From positions 2,159,731-2,223,730 of the forward strand of contig NZ_KI421511.1 of NCBI RefSeq assembly GCF_000473265.1: DNA of 64,000 nucleotides, read 5' to 3'. The notes below the pieces were generated by a model, which worked only from the letters and a program-made list of their open reading frames with translations, was not told the DNA's origin and did not search any database. Positions 40,910-49,551 of the stretch are shown piece after piece; the first letter of the stretch is position 1, and every line of letters starts with the position of its first letter. The translations under genes were made by a program, and so were the position numbers. The DNA is from Amycolatopsis thermoflava N1165. Lineage in GTDB: Bacteria > Actinomycetota > Actinomycetes > Mycobacteriales > Pseudonocardiaceae.

Positions 40910-41884
40910 CTAGCTCATCGCGCGGGCCAGGGACACCCCGAACCGTCCCGCGGCGTCGGTCCACCACTGCTCGACCTCGAAGCCGGCGTCGGCCAGTTCC
41001 GCGGTCACGCCTTCGCGGCGGAACTTCGCCGAGATCTCCGTCCGGATGTGCTCGCCCGCCTCGAACGAGACCTCCAGGCCGGCGCCCGGGATCGACACCC
41101 GCATCGCCTCCGGGGCGCGCAGCCGCATCTCGATCCACTCGTTCCCGGCGTCCCAATGGGCGACGTGCTCGAAGGCGTCCGGGTCGAAGTCCGCGCCCAG
41201 CACCTCGTTGACCACCCGCAGCACGTTGCGGTTGAACTCCGCCGTCACCCCGGCCGAGTCGTCGTAGGCGCGGACCAGCGTCTCCGGGTCCTTGACCAGG
41301 TCGGTGCCCAGCAGGAACCACTCGCCTTCGCCCAGCACGTCCCGCACCGACCGCAGGAACTTCCCCCGGTCGGCGGGCAGGAAGTTGCCGATCGTGCCGC
41401 CGAGGAACGCGACCAGCCGCGGCGGCTCCCCGGGCAGCAGGCCGAGGTGCTCGGTGAAGTCGCCGACCACGCCGCGCACGTCGAGCCCCGGGTAGTCGGC
41501 CTGGATCGCCTCCACCGCCTCGGCCAGCGCGGCCTCCGACACGTCCAGCGGCACGAACGTGCGGAGGCTGCCGTGCTCGCGCAGCCCGTCGAGCAGCAGC
41601 CGGGTCTTCTCGCTCGATCCCGAGCCGAGTTCGACCAGCGTGTGCGCGCCGGTGAGCTTCGCGATGCCGGCGGCCTCCCGCGCCAGCACCTCGCGTTCGG
41701 CCCGGGTCGGGTAGTACTCGGGCAGCGCGGTGATGTCCTCGAACAACCGGCTGCCCGCCGCGTCGTAGAACCACTTGGAGGGCAGCCACTTCTGCTCGGC
41801 CGACAGCCCCTCCCGCACGTCCGCGCGCAGCGCCTCGGCGATCTCGGTGGCGCCGCGGTGGATGTCCAGTTCGGACTCGGTCAT
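40910..41884 (-). CDS. egtD: L-histidine N-alpha-methyltransferase EgtD
   Basis: The 324-residue protein has the DUF2260 features: SKWFYDAAGSRLFEDITALPEYYPTRAE at the start, the SAM motif LVELGSGSSEKTRLLLDGL, and VAFLGGTIGNFLP. It trimethylates histidine to hercynine, the first step of ergothioneine synthesis. Its ATG overlaps the egtC stop by one base (TGATG). The conserved N-terminal and SAM parts are complete. Confidence 0.95.
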   Translation of the reverse strand: MTESELDIHRGATEIAEALRADVREGLSAEQKWLPSKWFYDAAGSRLFEDITALPEYYPTRAEREVLAREAAGIAKLTGAHTLVELGSGSSEKTRLLLDGLREHGSLRTFVPLDVSEAALAEAVEAIQADYPGLDVRGVVGDFTEHLGLLPGEPPRLVAFLGGTIGNFLPADRGKFLRSVRDVLGEGEWFLLGTDLVKDPETLVRAYDDSAGVTAEFNRNVLRVVNEVLGADFDPDAFEHVAHWDAGNEWIEMRLRAPEAMRVSIPGAGLEVSFEAGEHIRTEISAKFRREGVTAELADAGFEVEQWWTDAAGRFGVSLARAMS

Positions 41885-42642
41885 CAGGGAACACTCCGAT
41901 CGGCGTTGAGAGGGATGACTTCGACGGCGCCGTGCCGGGCCGCCACGAGGTGCCGGTCGGGCACCTCCGACCAGCCGGGCGCGTCGTCGAGCGGTTCGGA
42001 CGCGAAGAGGACGGCCTCGCCCTCGACCCGCACCGACAGGGCGTGGGTCCAGGCGGTGCCGACGAGGACGGTGCCGTCGGTGAGCAGGAAGTTCAGCCGC
42101 GACCCCGGCGCGGCGCGCTCGACCTGGGTGATCAGGTCGGCCACCGCGCCGACGGGGTCCTCCCCCGCCTCGAGCCGCTCCCGCAGCAGCGCCCACAGCA
42201 CCGCCGAGTCGGTGGGCGCCTCCAGGGTCATCAGGTCGGTGACCGGCAGCTTCCCGGCCAGCGCGGCGAGGCTGTCCGGCCAGCCGCGCACCATCCCGTT
42301 GTGGCTGAACAGCCACCGGCCGCCGGTGAACGGCGCGCACGCGCCCTCCCCGGACGGCATCCCGGTGGTGCCGTTGCGCACGGCGGCGACGAACGCTCCA
42401 CTGTGGACCGAACGGGCCAGCCGGGGCAGGTCCTGGTCGCTCCACAGTGGAACCGGGCGCCGGTACCGCACCGGCTCCGGGCCGTCGCCGAACCAGCCCA
42501 GCCCGAACCCGTCGGCGTTGACCACGCCGCCGCCGCGCATGTCCCGCGGCGCGTAGGTCTGCCGCAGCAGCGAGTGCGGCGCGTCGAACACCGGCTCGGC
42601 CGGCGAGCGCGGCGGGCCGAGGTAACCCAGGTGGCGGCACAT
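41884..42642 (-). CDS. egtC: EgtC, gamma-glutamyl-hercynylcysteine sulfoxide hydrolase
   Basis: The 252-residue protein begins MCRHLGYLG, exposing Cys2 as the Ntn nucleophile of class II glutamine amidotransferases. GGGVVNADGFGLGWFG, FVAAVRNGTTG and WLFSHNGMVRGWP are the substrate-binding loops of that fold. It removes glutamate from the sulfoxide made by EgtB. It lies 2 bases after egtB and overlaps egtD. Confidence 0.95.
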   Translation of the reverse strand: MCRHLGYLGPPRSPAEPVFDAPHSLLRQTYAPRDMRGGGVVNADGFGLGWFGDGPEPVRYRRPVPLWSDQDLPRLARSVHSGAFVAAVRNGTTGMPSGEGACAPFTGGRWLFSHNGMVRGWPDSLAALAGKLPVTDLMTLEAPTDSAVLWALLRERLEAGEDPVGAVADLITQVERAAPGSRLNFLLTDGTVLVGTAWTHALSVRVEGEAVLFASEPLDDAPGWSEVPDRHLVAARHGAVEVIPLNADRSVP

Positions 42643-42644
42643 CG

Positions 42645-44006
42645 TCAGGCCCGCTCGCCCGGCGCGGCGTCCCGCGCGCAGCGGAACCCGGCGAAGATCT
42701 GCCGCCGGATCGGGTAGTCCCAGTTGCGGAACGTGCCGCGGACCGCCGCCGCGTCGGTGCCGAACGAACCGCCGCGCAGCACCTTGTACTCGGGCCCGAA
42801 GAACACCTCCGAGTACTCCCGGTACGGGAAGGCGCGGAAGCCCGGGTATCCGGCGAAGTCGGTGCTCGTCCACTCCCACACGTCGCCGATCAGCTGGTGC
42901 ACGCCCAGCGCCGAGGCGCCCTTCGGGTAGGCGCCTGCCGGCGCGGGCGAGAGGTGCCGCTGGCCCAGGTTCGCGTGCTCGGGCGTGGGATCGTCGTTGC
43001 CCCACGGGTACCGCCGGGACTCCCCCGTCGCCGGGTCGAACCGGGCGGCCTTCTCCCACTCCGCCTCGGTGGGCAGCCGCTTGCCCGCCCAGGCGGCGTA
43101 GGCCTCGGCCTCGTAGTAGGACACGTGCACCACCGGCTGGTCTGCCGGCACCGGCTCGTGCACGCCGAAGCGGACCCGCCACCAGCCGTCCGGCTCGCGG
43201 CGCCAGAACCGCGGCGCGGTGATGTCGTGCTCGGTGCGGTACGCCCAGCCGGCCGCGCTCCACAGCTCACGCCGGTCGTAGCCGCCGTCTTCGAGGAACT
43301 CCACGTACGCCCCGTTGGTCACCGGCACGGTGTCCAGGTGGAAGGCGTCCACCTCGACCTCGTGGGCCGGGCGCTCGTTGTCCAGCGCCCACGGCTCCAG
43401 CGACGTGCCCATGACGAACGGGCCGGCCGGGACGAGGACCTCGCCGGGCAGCGGCCCCGATCGCGCGGGCGGCGGCGCGGGCGCGTGCAGCACCGGATCG
43501 CCCTTGCGCAGCTGGTGGGTGGCCAGCATGGTCTCGTCGTGCTGCTGCTCGTGCTGGGTGATCATGCCGAAGGCGAACCCGGCCTCGGTGAGGGGGCGGC
43601 CCGTCATCGGCGCGCGCTCCAGCACGTCGAACGCCTTGGCCCGCACCTCGGCGACGTAGGCGCGCGCCTCGGCCGGCCCCAGCAGCGGCAGCGACGGCCG
43701 GGTGGCGCGCGGGTGCTGGAACGCGTCGTAAAGGTCGTCGATGTCGGGCCGCAGCGGCTCCCGGCCGCCCACGTCCCGCACCAGCCACAGCTCTTCCTGG
43801 CTGCCGATGTGCGCGAGGTCCCACACCAGCGGCGACATCAGCTTCGAGTGCTGGCGGACGAGGTCGTCGTCGTCCACCGCCGCGGTCAGCGCCGTGCTGC
43901 GGGCGCGGGCCCGCTCCAGCGCGGCGGCCGCACGGGAACGCAGCGCCTCTTCGGACAGTTCACGCACCGGGTTCGGCGCCTCGGTCAACGGCGACACGTC
44001 GGTCAT
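42645..44006 (-). CDS. egtB: EgtB, iron-dependent sulfoxide synthase
   Basis: The 453-residue protein has an N-terminal DinB-like helical domain with iron-ligand candidates in WDLAHIGSQEE and MITQHEQQHDETM (HxxxH-type), and a C-terminal FGE-sulfatase (formylglycine-generating enzyme-like) domain: GPFVMGTS, NGAYVEFLEDGGYDRRELW, RLPTEAEWEKAAR, GDVWEWTSTDF and RGGSFGTD. It couples gamma-glutamyl-cysteine and hercynine. Its ATG overlaps the egtA stop (ATGA). Confidence 0.95.
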   Translation of the reverse strand: MTDVSPLTEAPNPVRELSEEALRSRAAAALERARARSTALTAAVDDDDLVRQHSKLMSPLVWDLAHIGSQEELWLVRDVGGREPLRPDIDDLYDAFQHPRATRPSLPLLGPAEARAYVAEVRAKAFDVLERAPMTGRPLTEAGFAFGMITQHEQQHDETMLATHQLRKGDPVLHAPAPPPARSGPLPGEVLVPAGPFVMGTSLEPWALDNERPAHEVEVDAFHLDTVPVTNGAYVEFLEDGGYDRRELWSAAGWAYRTEHDITAPRFWRREPDGWWRVRFGVHEPVPADQPVVHVSYYEAEAYAAWAGKRLPTEAEWEKAARFDPATGESRRYPWGNDDPTPEHANLGQRHLSPAPAGAYPKGASALGVHQLIGDVWEWTSTDFAGYPGFRAFPYREYSEVFFGPEYKVLRGGSFGTDAAAVRGTFRNWDYPIRRQIFAGFRCARDAAPGERA

Positions 44007-45256
44007 CTCGTCCCCTCCCCGGCGTGCGCGAGCCGCTGCACGCCTTCGCTGATCCGGTTGACGGTCTCCTCGGTCAGGTCGGTGCGGGCCAGCTCGGCGC
44101 ACCCGAGGTCGGCGACCTCGCGCGCCACCGCCGCCATCCGCGGGTCTGCCATCCCGGCGCGCGCGGCGCGCTCCCACTCGCCGTCGACGGGCGCGCACAC
44201 CTCGCGCACCCGGTCCACTGTGGAGGGACGGTCGAGCAGGGCGGTCAGCAACGCGACCGGGTGCAGCCAACGCTGCCGCGGCTGGGCGTCCAGGTAGCGG
44301 ACCTCCAGGTAGCCGTGCGGCCGCACCGGGGTGAACATCGTGGTCAGGTGGTAGTCCAGATCGGCCGTGGTCGGCCGCCGCAGGACCCGTCCGGCGCCGC
44401 GGCCCGCGGCCCAGTCGGCGAAGGTGAGGCCCTCCGGCGCGTCCCACGGCCCGTCGCCGCGCCGCACCACCAGCAGCGGGGTGTCCATGATGCGGCGCGA
44501 CCAGCTCGCCGCCGGGTCCGGACCGCACGCGGCCGCGGAGGTCCGGCACGCCTCGGTGCCCATCACCGCCAGCCAGCGGGCCGACGCCGCGCCCGTGTCC
44601 CGCCCCGCGTGCCGCCGGGAGTTGGCGAACAACGCGAGCAGCGGCGGGCCGAGGGCGTGGACGGCGGCCCACCGGGCCGCGAACGTGTCCGCCTCCCCGG
44701 CGTCGACGCAGATCTGCAGGCCGGCGGTGCTGCACATCATCGTCACACCGCCGTCGCCCATCGGGGTGAACCGGCGTTCCATCGCGGCATAGCGGGGCGT
44801 GTCGAGCAGCCGGGCCGGGGCGCGGTGGGCGTCGATGCCGTCGTCGCGCAGGACGAACCCGTGGCGGGCGAGCAGTTCGGTGAGGTGAGCCAGATCGGCG
44901 GCCACCACGTCGGCGAGCTCGCGGAGCGAGGCCTGTGGCAGGGCGGAGATCTCCACCTGGCCGCCGGGTTCGAGAGTCAGGGGCGAGCCGGCGGGCAACG
45001 GCCTGGCCGGGCTCCCGGGACTGAGGGTGCGCGGGGCGTGCGGGCCGAGCGCACGGGCGAGGTCAGCAGGGTCGAGTGGTCTTCGCAGGTCGTCCGCGTA
45101 GTGCACGGTGTACTCGAGCTCCACGCCGAGCAGGCGGGGTGGCCCGTGCTTGAAGCACACGGACGCCACGTACGCCTCACCCTCGGCGCGGTCGGAGACC
45201 ACCTTCGCCGCCACCGCGCCACCGGGGGCGGGTGACGTGGGCCGGACCGCTGTCAT
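44003..45256 (-). CDS. egtA: EgtA, glutamate-cysteine ligase
   Basis: The 417-residue protein is a GCS2-type ligase: LLGVELEYTVHY near residue 40 is the conserved Glu motif, LEPGGQVEISALPQ the substrate-binding motif, and STAGLQICVDAGEAD another family block. It makes gamma-glutamylcysteine, the sulfur donor for EgtB. As first gene of egtABCD it sets the operon start, and an AcnR-type site lies 115 bases upstream in the gap shared with the divergent regulator. Confidence 0.92.
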   Translation of the reverse strand: MTAVRPTSPAPGGAVAAKVVSDRAEGEAYVASVCFKHGPPRLLGVELEYTVHYADDLRRPLDPADLARALGPHAPRTLSPGSPARPLPAGSPLTLEPGGQVEISALPQASLRELADVVAADLAHLTELLARHGFVLRDDGIDAHRAPARLLDTPRYAAMERRFTPMGDGGVTMMCSTAGLQICVDAGEADTFAARWAAVHALGPPLLALFANSRRHAGRDTGAASARWLAVMGTEACRTSAAACGPDPAASWSRRIMDTPLLVVRRGDGPWDAPEGLTFADWAAGRGAGRVLRRPTTADLDYHLTTMFTPVRPHGYLEVRYLDAQPRQRWLHPVALLTALLDRPSTVDRVREVCAPVDGEWERAARAGMADPRMAAVAREVADLGCAELARTDLTEETVNRISEGVQRLAHAGEGTR

Positions 45257-45370
45257 GTCGTGTCCAATCGCCGGGGATCACTCGCTTTCGGACGCTACAC
45301 GCGGGTACCGACAATTTTCAGGGTTGACCGGGGCCGTTCGCGACTGCCGGCAACACATCCGTAAGAATTG

Positions 45371-45386
45371 CAGTAAGTACGTACGG
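45371..45386 (+). promoter_or_regulatory. AcnR-type operator upstream of acnR
   Basis: CAGTAAGTACGTACGG matches CAGNAC-NNN-CGTACTG with two mismatches. It lies 38 bases before the acnR start codon, as expected for autoregulation, and 115 bases from egtA on the other strand. Confidence 0.55.
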
Positions 45387-45423
45387 TTTGCGAAAGCCGG
45401 GCCCGCGGTGTCAGGATTTAGCC

Positions 45424-46017
45424 ATGCCCCGGGTCAGCCAGGACCACCTCGAAGCGCGCAGGCGCCAGATCCTCGACGGATCCCGCGTCTGCTTCGCCCG
45501 GTACGGCTACGAGGGTGCCACGGTGCGCAGGCTGGAGGAAGCGACCGGGCTCTCCCGCGGCGCGATCTTCCACCACTTCCGCGACAAGGAGTCGCTCTTC
45601 CTCGCCCTCGCGGAGGAGGACGCGGCCCGGATGGCCGACGTGGTCGCCCAGCAGGGCCTGGTGCAGGTGATGCGCGAACTGCTCGCCGAGGGCAGCGACC
45701 ACCCCGCGGACTGGCTGGGCACGCGGCTGGAGGTCTCCCGGCGGCTGCGCACCGACCCGGAGTTCCGCGGCCGCTGGGCCGAGCGCTCGCACCAGCTGAC
45801 CGCCGCCACCCGGCAGCGCCTGCTGTGGCAGCGCCAGGCCGGCAACCTCCGCGACGACGTCGACGTGGACGTGCTCACCGCCTACCTGGAACTGGTCCTG
45901 GAGGGCCTGGTGTCGCACCTGGCGATGGGCCTGCCCGCCGACGACCTCGGCCCCGTGCTCGACCTCGTGGAGGAAAGCGTGCGGCGGCACCGGGTGCGCG
46001 CCTCGGCCGACTCCTGA
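45424..46017 (+). CDS. acnR: TetR-family regulator, AcnR homologue
   Basis: The 197-residue protein has the TetR HTH RRRQILDGSRVCFARYGYEGATVRRLEEATGLSRGAIFHHFRDKESLFLALAEEDAARMADVV. The parts GYEGATVRRLEEATG, SRGAIFHHF and FLALAxEDAARMAxVV match Corynebacterium glutamicum AcnR as I recall it, the repressor of aconitase. LRTDPEFRxxW and VLDLVEESVRR agree as well. In mycobacteria and corynebacteria the gene follows acn; here about 10.5 kb intervene. Matching operators at acn and at its own promoter support the call. Confidence 0.85.
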   Translation: MPRVSQDHLEARRRQILDGSRVCFARYGYEGATVRRLEEATGLSRGAIFHHFRDKESLFLALAEEDAARMADVVAQQGLVQVMRELLAEGSDHPADWLGTRLEVSRRLRTDPEFRGRWAERSHQLTAATRQRLLWQRQAGNLRDDVDVDVLTAYLELVLEGLVSHLAMGLPADDLGPVLDLVEESVRRHRVRASADS

Positions 46018-46110
46018 CACGCTCACCAGCGCCGACGCCCTCGTGCGCGCGCACGGGCGGGTATCATGGCGCACACATTCACAGCCAACTCCCAAGGAGT
46101 GACTTCTTTC

Positions 46111-46212
46111 GTGCGCGACGCGCAGTCACCTGGTGACAGTACGAAGCCGGGTGATCGACCCGGCTTGCCAGAGCACCTCCCCGGCCCGGTTCAGGACCGT
46201 GACGGCCGATGA
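46111..46212 (+). CDS. possible proline-rich leader peptide, 33 aa
   Basis: A GTG at 46111, 11 bases after AAGGAG, opens a 33-codon frame (VRDAQSPGDSTKPGDR, then PGLPEHLPGPVQDRDGR) whose TGA overlaps the ATG of the CNNM-like gene. Six of its residues are prolines. A TATCAT -10-like box (46062-46067) precedes it. An in-frame ATG at 46066 would give 48 residues but overlaps the box. Translation coupling to the transporter gene is likely if it is real; it resembles MgtL-type leaders only in composition. Confidence 0.4.
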   Translation: MRDAQSPGDSTKPGDRPGLPEHLPGPVQDRDGR

Positions 46213-47540
46213 CGGAAGTGCTCCTCTCCGTTCTCGGAGTCCTCTTCTTCGTGTTGCTCACCGTCGGCACCGGTCTCGCGGTGGCCGCCGAGTTCTCCCT
46301 CACCGCGCTCGAGCGCAGCACCGTCGAGGCGCACGTCCGCCAGGTCGGTGACAAGCGGGCACGCACCGTCCGCAAGGCGCATTCGACGCTGTCGTTCCAG
46401 CTCTCCGGCGCGCAGGTCGCGATCACGCTGACCACGCTGGTCACCGGGTACGTCGCGGAGCCGCTGATCGGCAACCTGGTCCGCCCGCTGCTCACCGCCG
46501 CCGGCATGTCCGACGGCTTCGCCGCGGGCGCCTCGCTCGTCATCGCCCTGCTCCTGGCGACCATCCTGTCGATGGTGCTGGGCGAGATGGCGCCCAAGAA
46601 CCTCGCGGTGGCCAAGCCGCTGGAGACCGCGCGGGCCGTGATGGGCTACCACTCGCGGTTCTCGGCGCTGTTCCGCTGGCTGATCACGCTCATGAACAAC
46701 AGCGCGAACTGGCTGGTCCGCAAGTTCGGCATCGAGCCGCAGGAGGAGCTGCGCTCGGCGCGCTCCCCGCAGGAGCTCGGCTCGATCGTGCGCACCAGCG
46801 CGGAAAGCGGCACCCTCGACACTTCGACGGCGCAGCTGCTGGACAAGTCGCTGCGCTTCGGCGACCGCACCGCGGAGGAGCTGATGACCCCGCGCGTGCA
46901 GGTCGAGTCGCTCACGGTCGGCGACACGATCAACGACCTCGTCGAGCTGTCCCGGCGCACCGGCCACTCCCGTTTCCCGGTCTACACCGAGGACCTGGAC
47001 GACGTGCAGGGCGCGGTGCACGTGAAGCAGGCGTTCACCGTGCCCGCCGCCGAGCGGGGCACCACACGGATCGCGTCGATCATGCGGCCGGTGCCCACCG
47101 TGCCGGAGTCGCTGCCCGGTGACGCGCTGCTGTCCCGGCTGCGGGACTCGCGCTTCCAGGTGGCGATGGTCGTCGACGAGTACGGCGGCACGGCCGGCCT
47201 GGTGACGCTGGAGGACGTGGTCGAGGAGATCATCGGCGACGTCCGCGACGAGCACGACACCGGCGAGGCGCCGTCCTCGCAGCAGGTCGGCTCCGACACC
47301 TGGCTGGTCTCCGGCCAGCTGCGCGCCGACGAGGTCACCGAGGTCACCGGCTTCCGGATGCCCGACGGCGACTACGAAACCATCGCCGGCCTGATGCTGG
47401 AGCGGCTCGGCCGCATCCCCGAACCCGGGGACTCCACCGAGGTCGACGGCTGGTGCCTGACGGTGTCCGAAATGGACCGGCTGCGCATCGCCGAGGTGAG
47501 CCTGCGGCCGCGGGCCGGGCGGACGGAGGTGGCGCGGTGA
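46209..47540 (+). CDS. CNNM/CorC-type membrane protein with DUF21 and CBS domains (first of two)
   Basis: The 443-residue protein has a DUF21 membrane domain (helices about 1-25, 55-80, 100-125, and 130-150, with VLGEMAPKNLAVAKPLE), a CBS pair (about 215-340, TPRVQVESLTVGDTIND and QVAMVVDEYGGTAGLVTLEDVVEEIIGD) and a C-terminal CorC_HlyC domain. Family members are implicated in Mg2+ or Co2+ efflux. Often labelled hemolysin, without evidence. The GTGA overlap with the next gene shows a two-gene unit. Confidence 0.92.
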   Translation: MTEVLLSVLGVLFFVLLTVGTGLAVAAEFSLTALERSTVEAHVRQVGDKRARTVRKAHSTLSFQLSGAQVAITLTTLVTGYVAEPLIGNLVRPLLTAAGMSDGFAAGASLVIALLLATILSMVLGEMAPKNLAVAKPLETARAVMGYHSRFSALFRWLITLMNNSANWLVRKFGIEPQEELRSARSPQELGSIVRTSAESGTLDTSTAQLLDKSLRFGDRTAEELMTPRVQVESLTVGDTINDLVELSRRTGHSRFPVYTEDLDDVQGAVHVKQAFTVPAAERGTTRIASIMRPVPTVPESLPGDALLSRLRDSRFQVAMVVDEYGGTAGLVTLEDVVEEIIGDVRDEHDTGEAPSSQQVGSDTWLVSGQLRADEVTEVTGFRMPDGDYETIAGLMLERLGRIPEPGDSTEVDGWCLTVSEMDRLRIAEVSLRPRAGRTEVAR

Positions 47541-48580
47541 ACGACTGGCTCGCGATCTTCCTGATCGTCGTCCTGCTGCTGCTGAACGCGTTCTTCGTGG
47601 GCGCGGAGTTCACCCTGATCTCCTCGCGCCGCGACCGGCTGGAGGCCCTGCTGGAACAGGGCAAGACCCGGGCGCGGATCGTCATCAACGCGAGCAAGCA
47701 CGTGTCGCAGATGCTCGCCGGCGCCCAGCTGGGCATCACGATCTGCTCGCTGATCCTCGGCCGCCTCGGCGAACCCGCGGTGGCGCACCAGCTCGAGGGG
47801 TTGTTCGGGCTGCTCGGCCTGCCGGACGTCGTGCTGCACACGGTGTCCTTCGCGATCGCGCTGGCGTTCATCACCGTCCTGCACGTGCTGATCGGCGAGA
47901 TGGTGCCGAAGAACCTCGCCATCGCCGAGCCGGAGCGGCTGGCGCTGTGGCTGGTGCCGATCCACGTCGGGTGGGTCAAGCTCGCCAACCCGTTCATCTG
48001 GCTGCTCAACGCGATGGCCAACGCGCTGCTGCGGCTGGTCCGGGTGGAGCCGAAGGACGAACTGGAGACCGCCTACACCTCCGACGAGCTGGCCGAGCTG
48101 CTGTCCGAATCGCGCCGCGAGGGCCTGCTGGAGCAGTCCGAGCACGAGCGGCTGAGCCAGACGCTGTCGTCGGTAGAGAAGACCGTCGCCGACGTCCTGG
48201 TGCCCACCGCCGAGCTGACCACGCTGCCGAGCACGCCGACGGTGGGCGACGTCGAGGAAGCGGTCTCGTCGACGGGCTTCTCTCGGTACCCGCTGCGGTC
48301 GGCGGGCGGTGAGCTGATCGGGTACCTGCACGTCAAGGACGTGCTCGACCAGATCGGCGAGGCCCCGGGGAGCCGGGTGCCCGCGGACAAGACGCGGCCG
48401 CTGACCGATCTGCCCGCGCACGCCCGCCTCGACGAGGCACTGTCCGCGATGCGCCGCGAGGGCAGCCACCTGGCTCGCGCCCGCGGCGCGGACGGCACGA
48501 TCATCGGCGTGGTCGCCCTGGAGGACCTGGTCGAGGAGTACGTGGGCACGGTGCGCGACGGGACGCACGTGACGGCGTGA
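47537..48580 (+). CDS. CNNM/CorC-type membrane protein with DUF21 and CBS domains (second of two)
   Basis: The 347-residue paralogue has the same DUF21 part (LLNAFFVGAEFTLISSRRDR, AGAQLGITICSLILGRLGEPA, VLIGEMVPKNLAIAEPE) and a CBS pair, but it ends after VVALEDLVEEYVG without the CorC_HlyC domain. It probably forms a complex with the first protein. Start GTG 47537 overlaps the previous stop. Confidence 0.92.
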   Translation: MNDWLAIFLIVVLLLLNAFFVGAEFTLISSRRDRLEALLEQGKTRARIVINASKHVSQMLAGAQLGITICSLILGRLGEPAVAHQLEGLFGLLGLPDVVLHTVSFAIALAFITVLHVLIGEMVPKNLAIAEPERLALWLVPIHVGWVKLANPFIWLLNAMANALLRLVRVEPKDELETAYTSDELAELLSESRREGLLEQSEHERLSQTLSSVEKTVADVLVPTAELTTLPSTPTVGDVEEAVSSTGFSRYPLRSAGGELIGYLHVKDVLDQIGEAPGSRVPADKTRPLTDLPAHARLDEALSAMRREGSHLARARGADGTIIGVVALEDLVEEYVGTVRDGTHVTA

Positions 48581-49443
48581 TGCGGGTTCTGGCCGAGGAC
48601 GAGTGGCGGGCCCGGCAACGCGACCACGTCGCGCGGGTCCGCCGCTGGACCGGCCCCTACCAGGAGCGCCGGTCGCGGGGCGAGAAGCACCCGGTGCACG
48701 ACTTCCTGTTCCAGTACTACCCGCACCGCCCGGCGCACCTGGAACGGTGGAGCCCGGGACCGGGTGTGGTGCTGGCGGGGGCCGCTTCGGAGTTCCTGGC
48801 GCGGCCGGAGTTCCGGGAGACGGCGGGCGGCGTGGTGCTCGGTGATCTCCCTGCCAAGCAGGTGCCGAGGGTGCGGGCGTTGCTGGTGCTGCTGGAGGCC
48901 ACCGCGTCCCGCCCGCCGCGGCTGAGCTGTTTCGGGCTGCACGAATGGGCGATGGTGTACCGGCAGGCGCCCGGGCAGGTGCGGCACAACCAGCTGCCGC
49001 TGCGGCTGGGCGCGTCCGGCACCGACACCGTCGTCGAGTCGCTGGAACTGCGCTGCGGGCACTACGACGCGTTCCGGTTCTTCACCCCGCCCGCGCGGCC
49101 GCGCAACGCACTGGAGCCGTCGCGGGAGCGGCAGGTGGAGCTGGAGCAGCCGGGGTGCCTGCACGCGAACATGGACCTGTACCGGGCGGCGTTCAAACTC
49201 GACCCGTTCGTGCCGTCCGAGCTGGTCGCGGACTGCTTCGAGCTGGCGGTGGAGATCCGCGAACTGGACATGCGGGCGAGCCCGTACGATTTGTCAGGAC
49301 TGGGCTACTCCCCCGTGCGGATCGAGACCGCGCGAGGGCGGGCGGAGTATGCGCGTGCCCAGGCGGCGTTCGCCGCCCGGGCGGAGCCGCTGCGCGCTCG
49401 GCTGATCGAGCACTGCCGGACGCTCCTCGCACAAGGGCAGTAA
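48580..49443 (+). CDS. conserved actinobacterial protein, often called 3-methyladenine DNA glycosylase
   Basis: The 287-residue protein starts at ATG 48580 overlapping the CNNM stop (TGATG); a GTG three bases earlier is possible. Segments FLFQYYPHRPAHLERWSPGPGVVL, LSCFGLHEWAMVYRQ and CLHANMDLYRAAFKLDPFVPSELVADCFELA are distinctive. I recall close relatives annotated as 3-methyladenine DNA glycosylase, but I see no helix-hairpin-helix or other glycosylase motif, so the function is uncertain. CHANMD-type and His-rich segments could suggest metal binding. Confidence 0.7.
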   Translation: MRVLAEDEWRARQRDHVARVRRWTGPYQERRSRGEKHPVHDFLFQYYPHRPAHLERWSPGPGVVLAGAASEFLARPEFRETAGGVVLGDLPAKQVPRVRALLVLLEATASRPPRLSCFGLHEWAMVYRQAPGQVRHNQLPLRLGASGTDTVVESLELRCGHYDAFRFFTPPARPRNALEPSRERQVELEQPGCLHANMDLYRAAFKLDPFVPSELVADCFELAVEIRELDMRASPYDLSGLGYSPVRIETARGRAEYARAQAAFAARAEPLRARLIEHCRTLLAQGQ

Positions 49444-49551
49444 CGCTCAGTCCTGCGATTTTCGTGGGTTCATCACGTTTCGCTAACGACGAACCCCTGT
49501 TAGGGTGAACGTCGTTTGTCGGAGCACACGGAGAGTTGAGGAAGAGCACGC

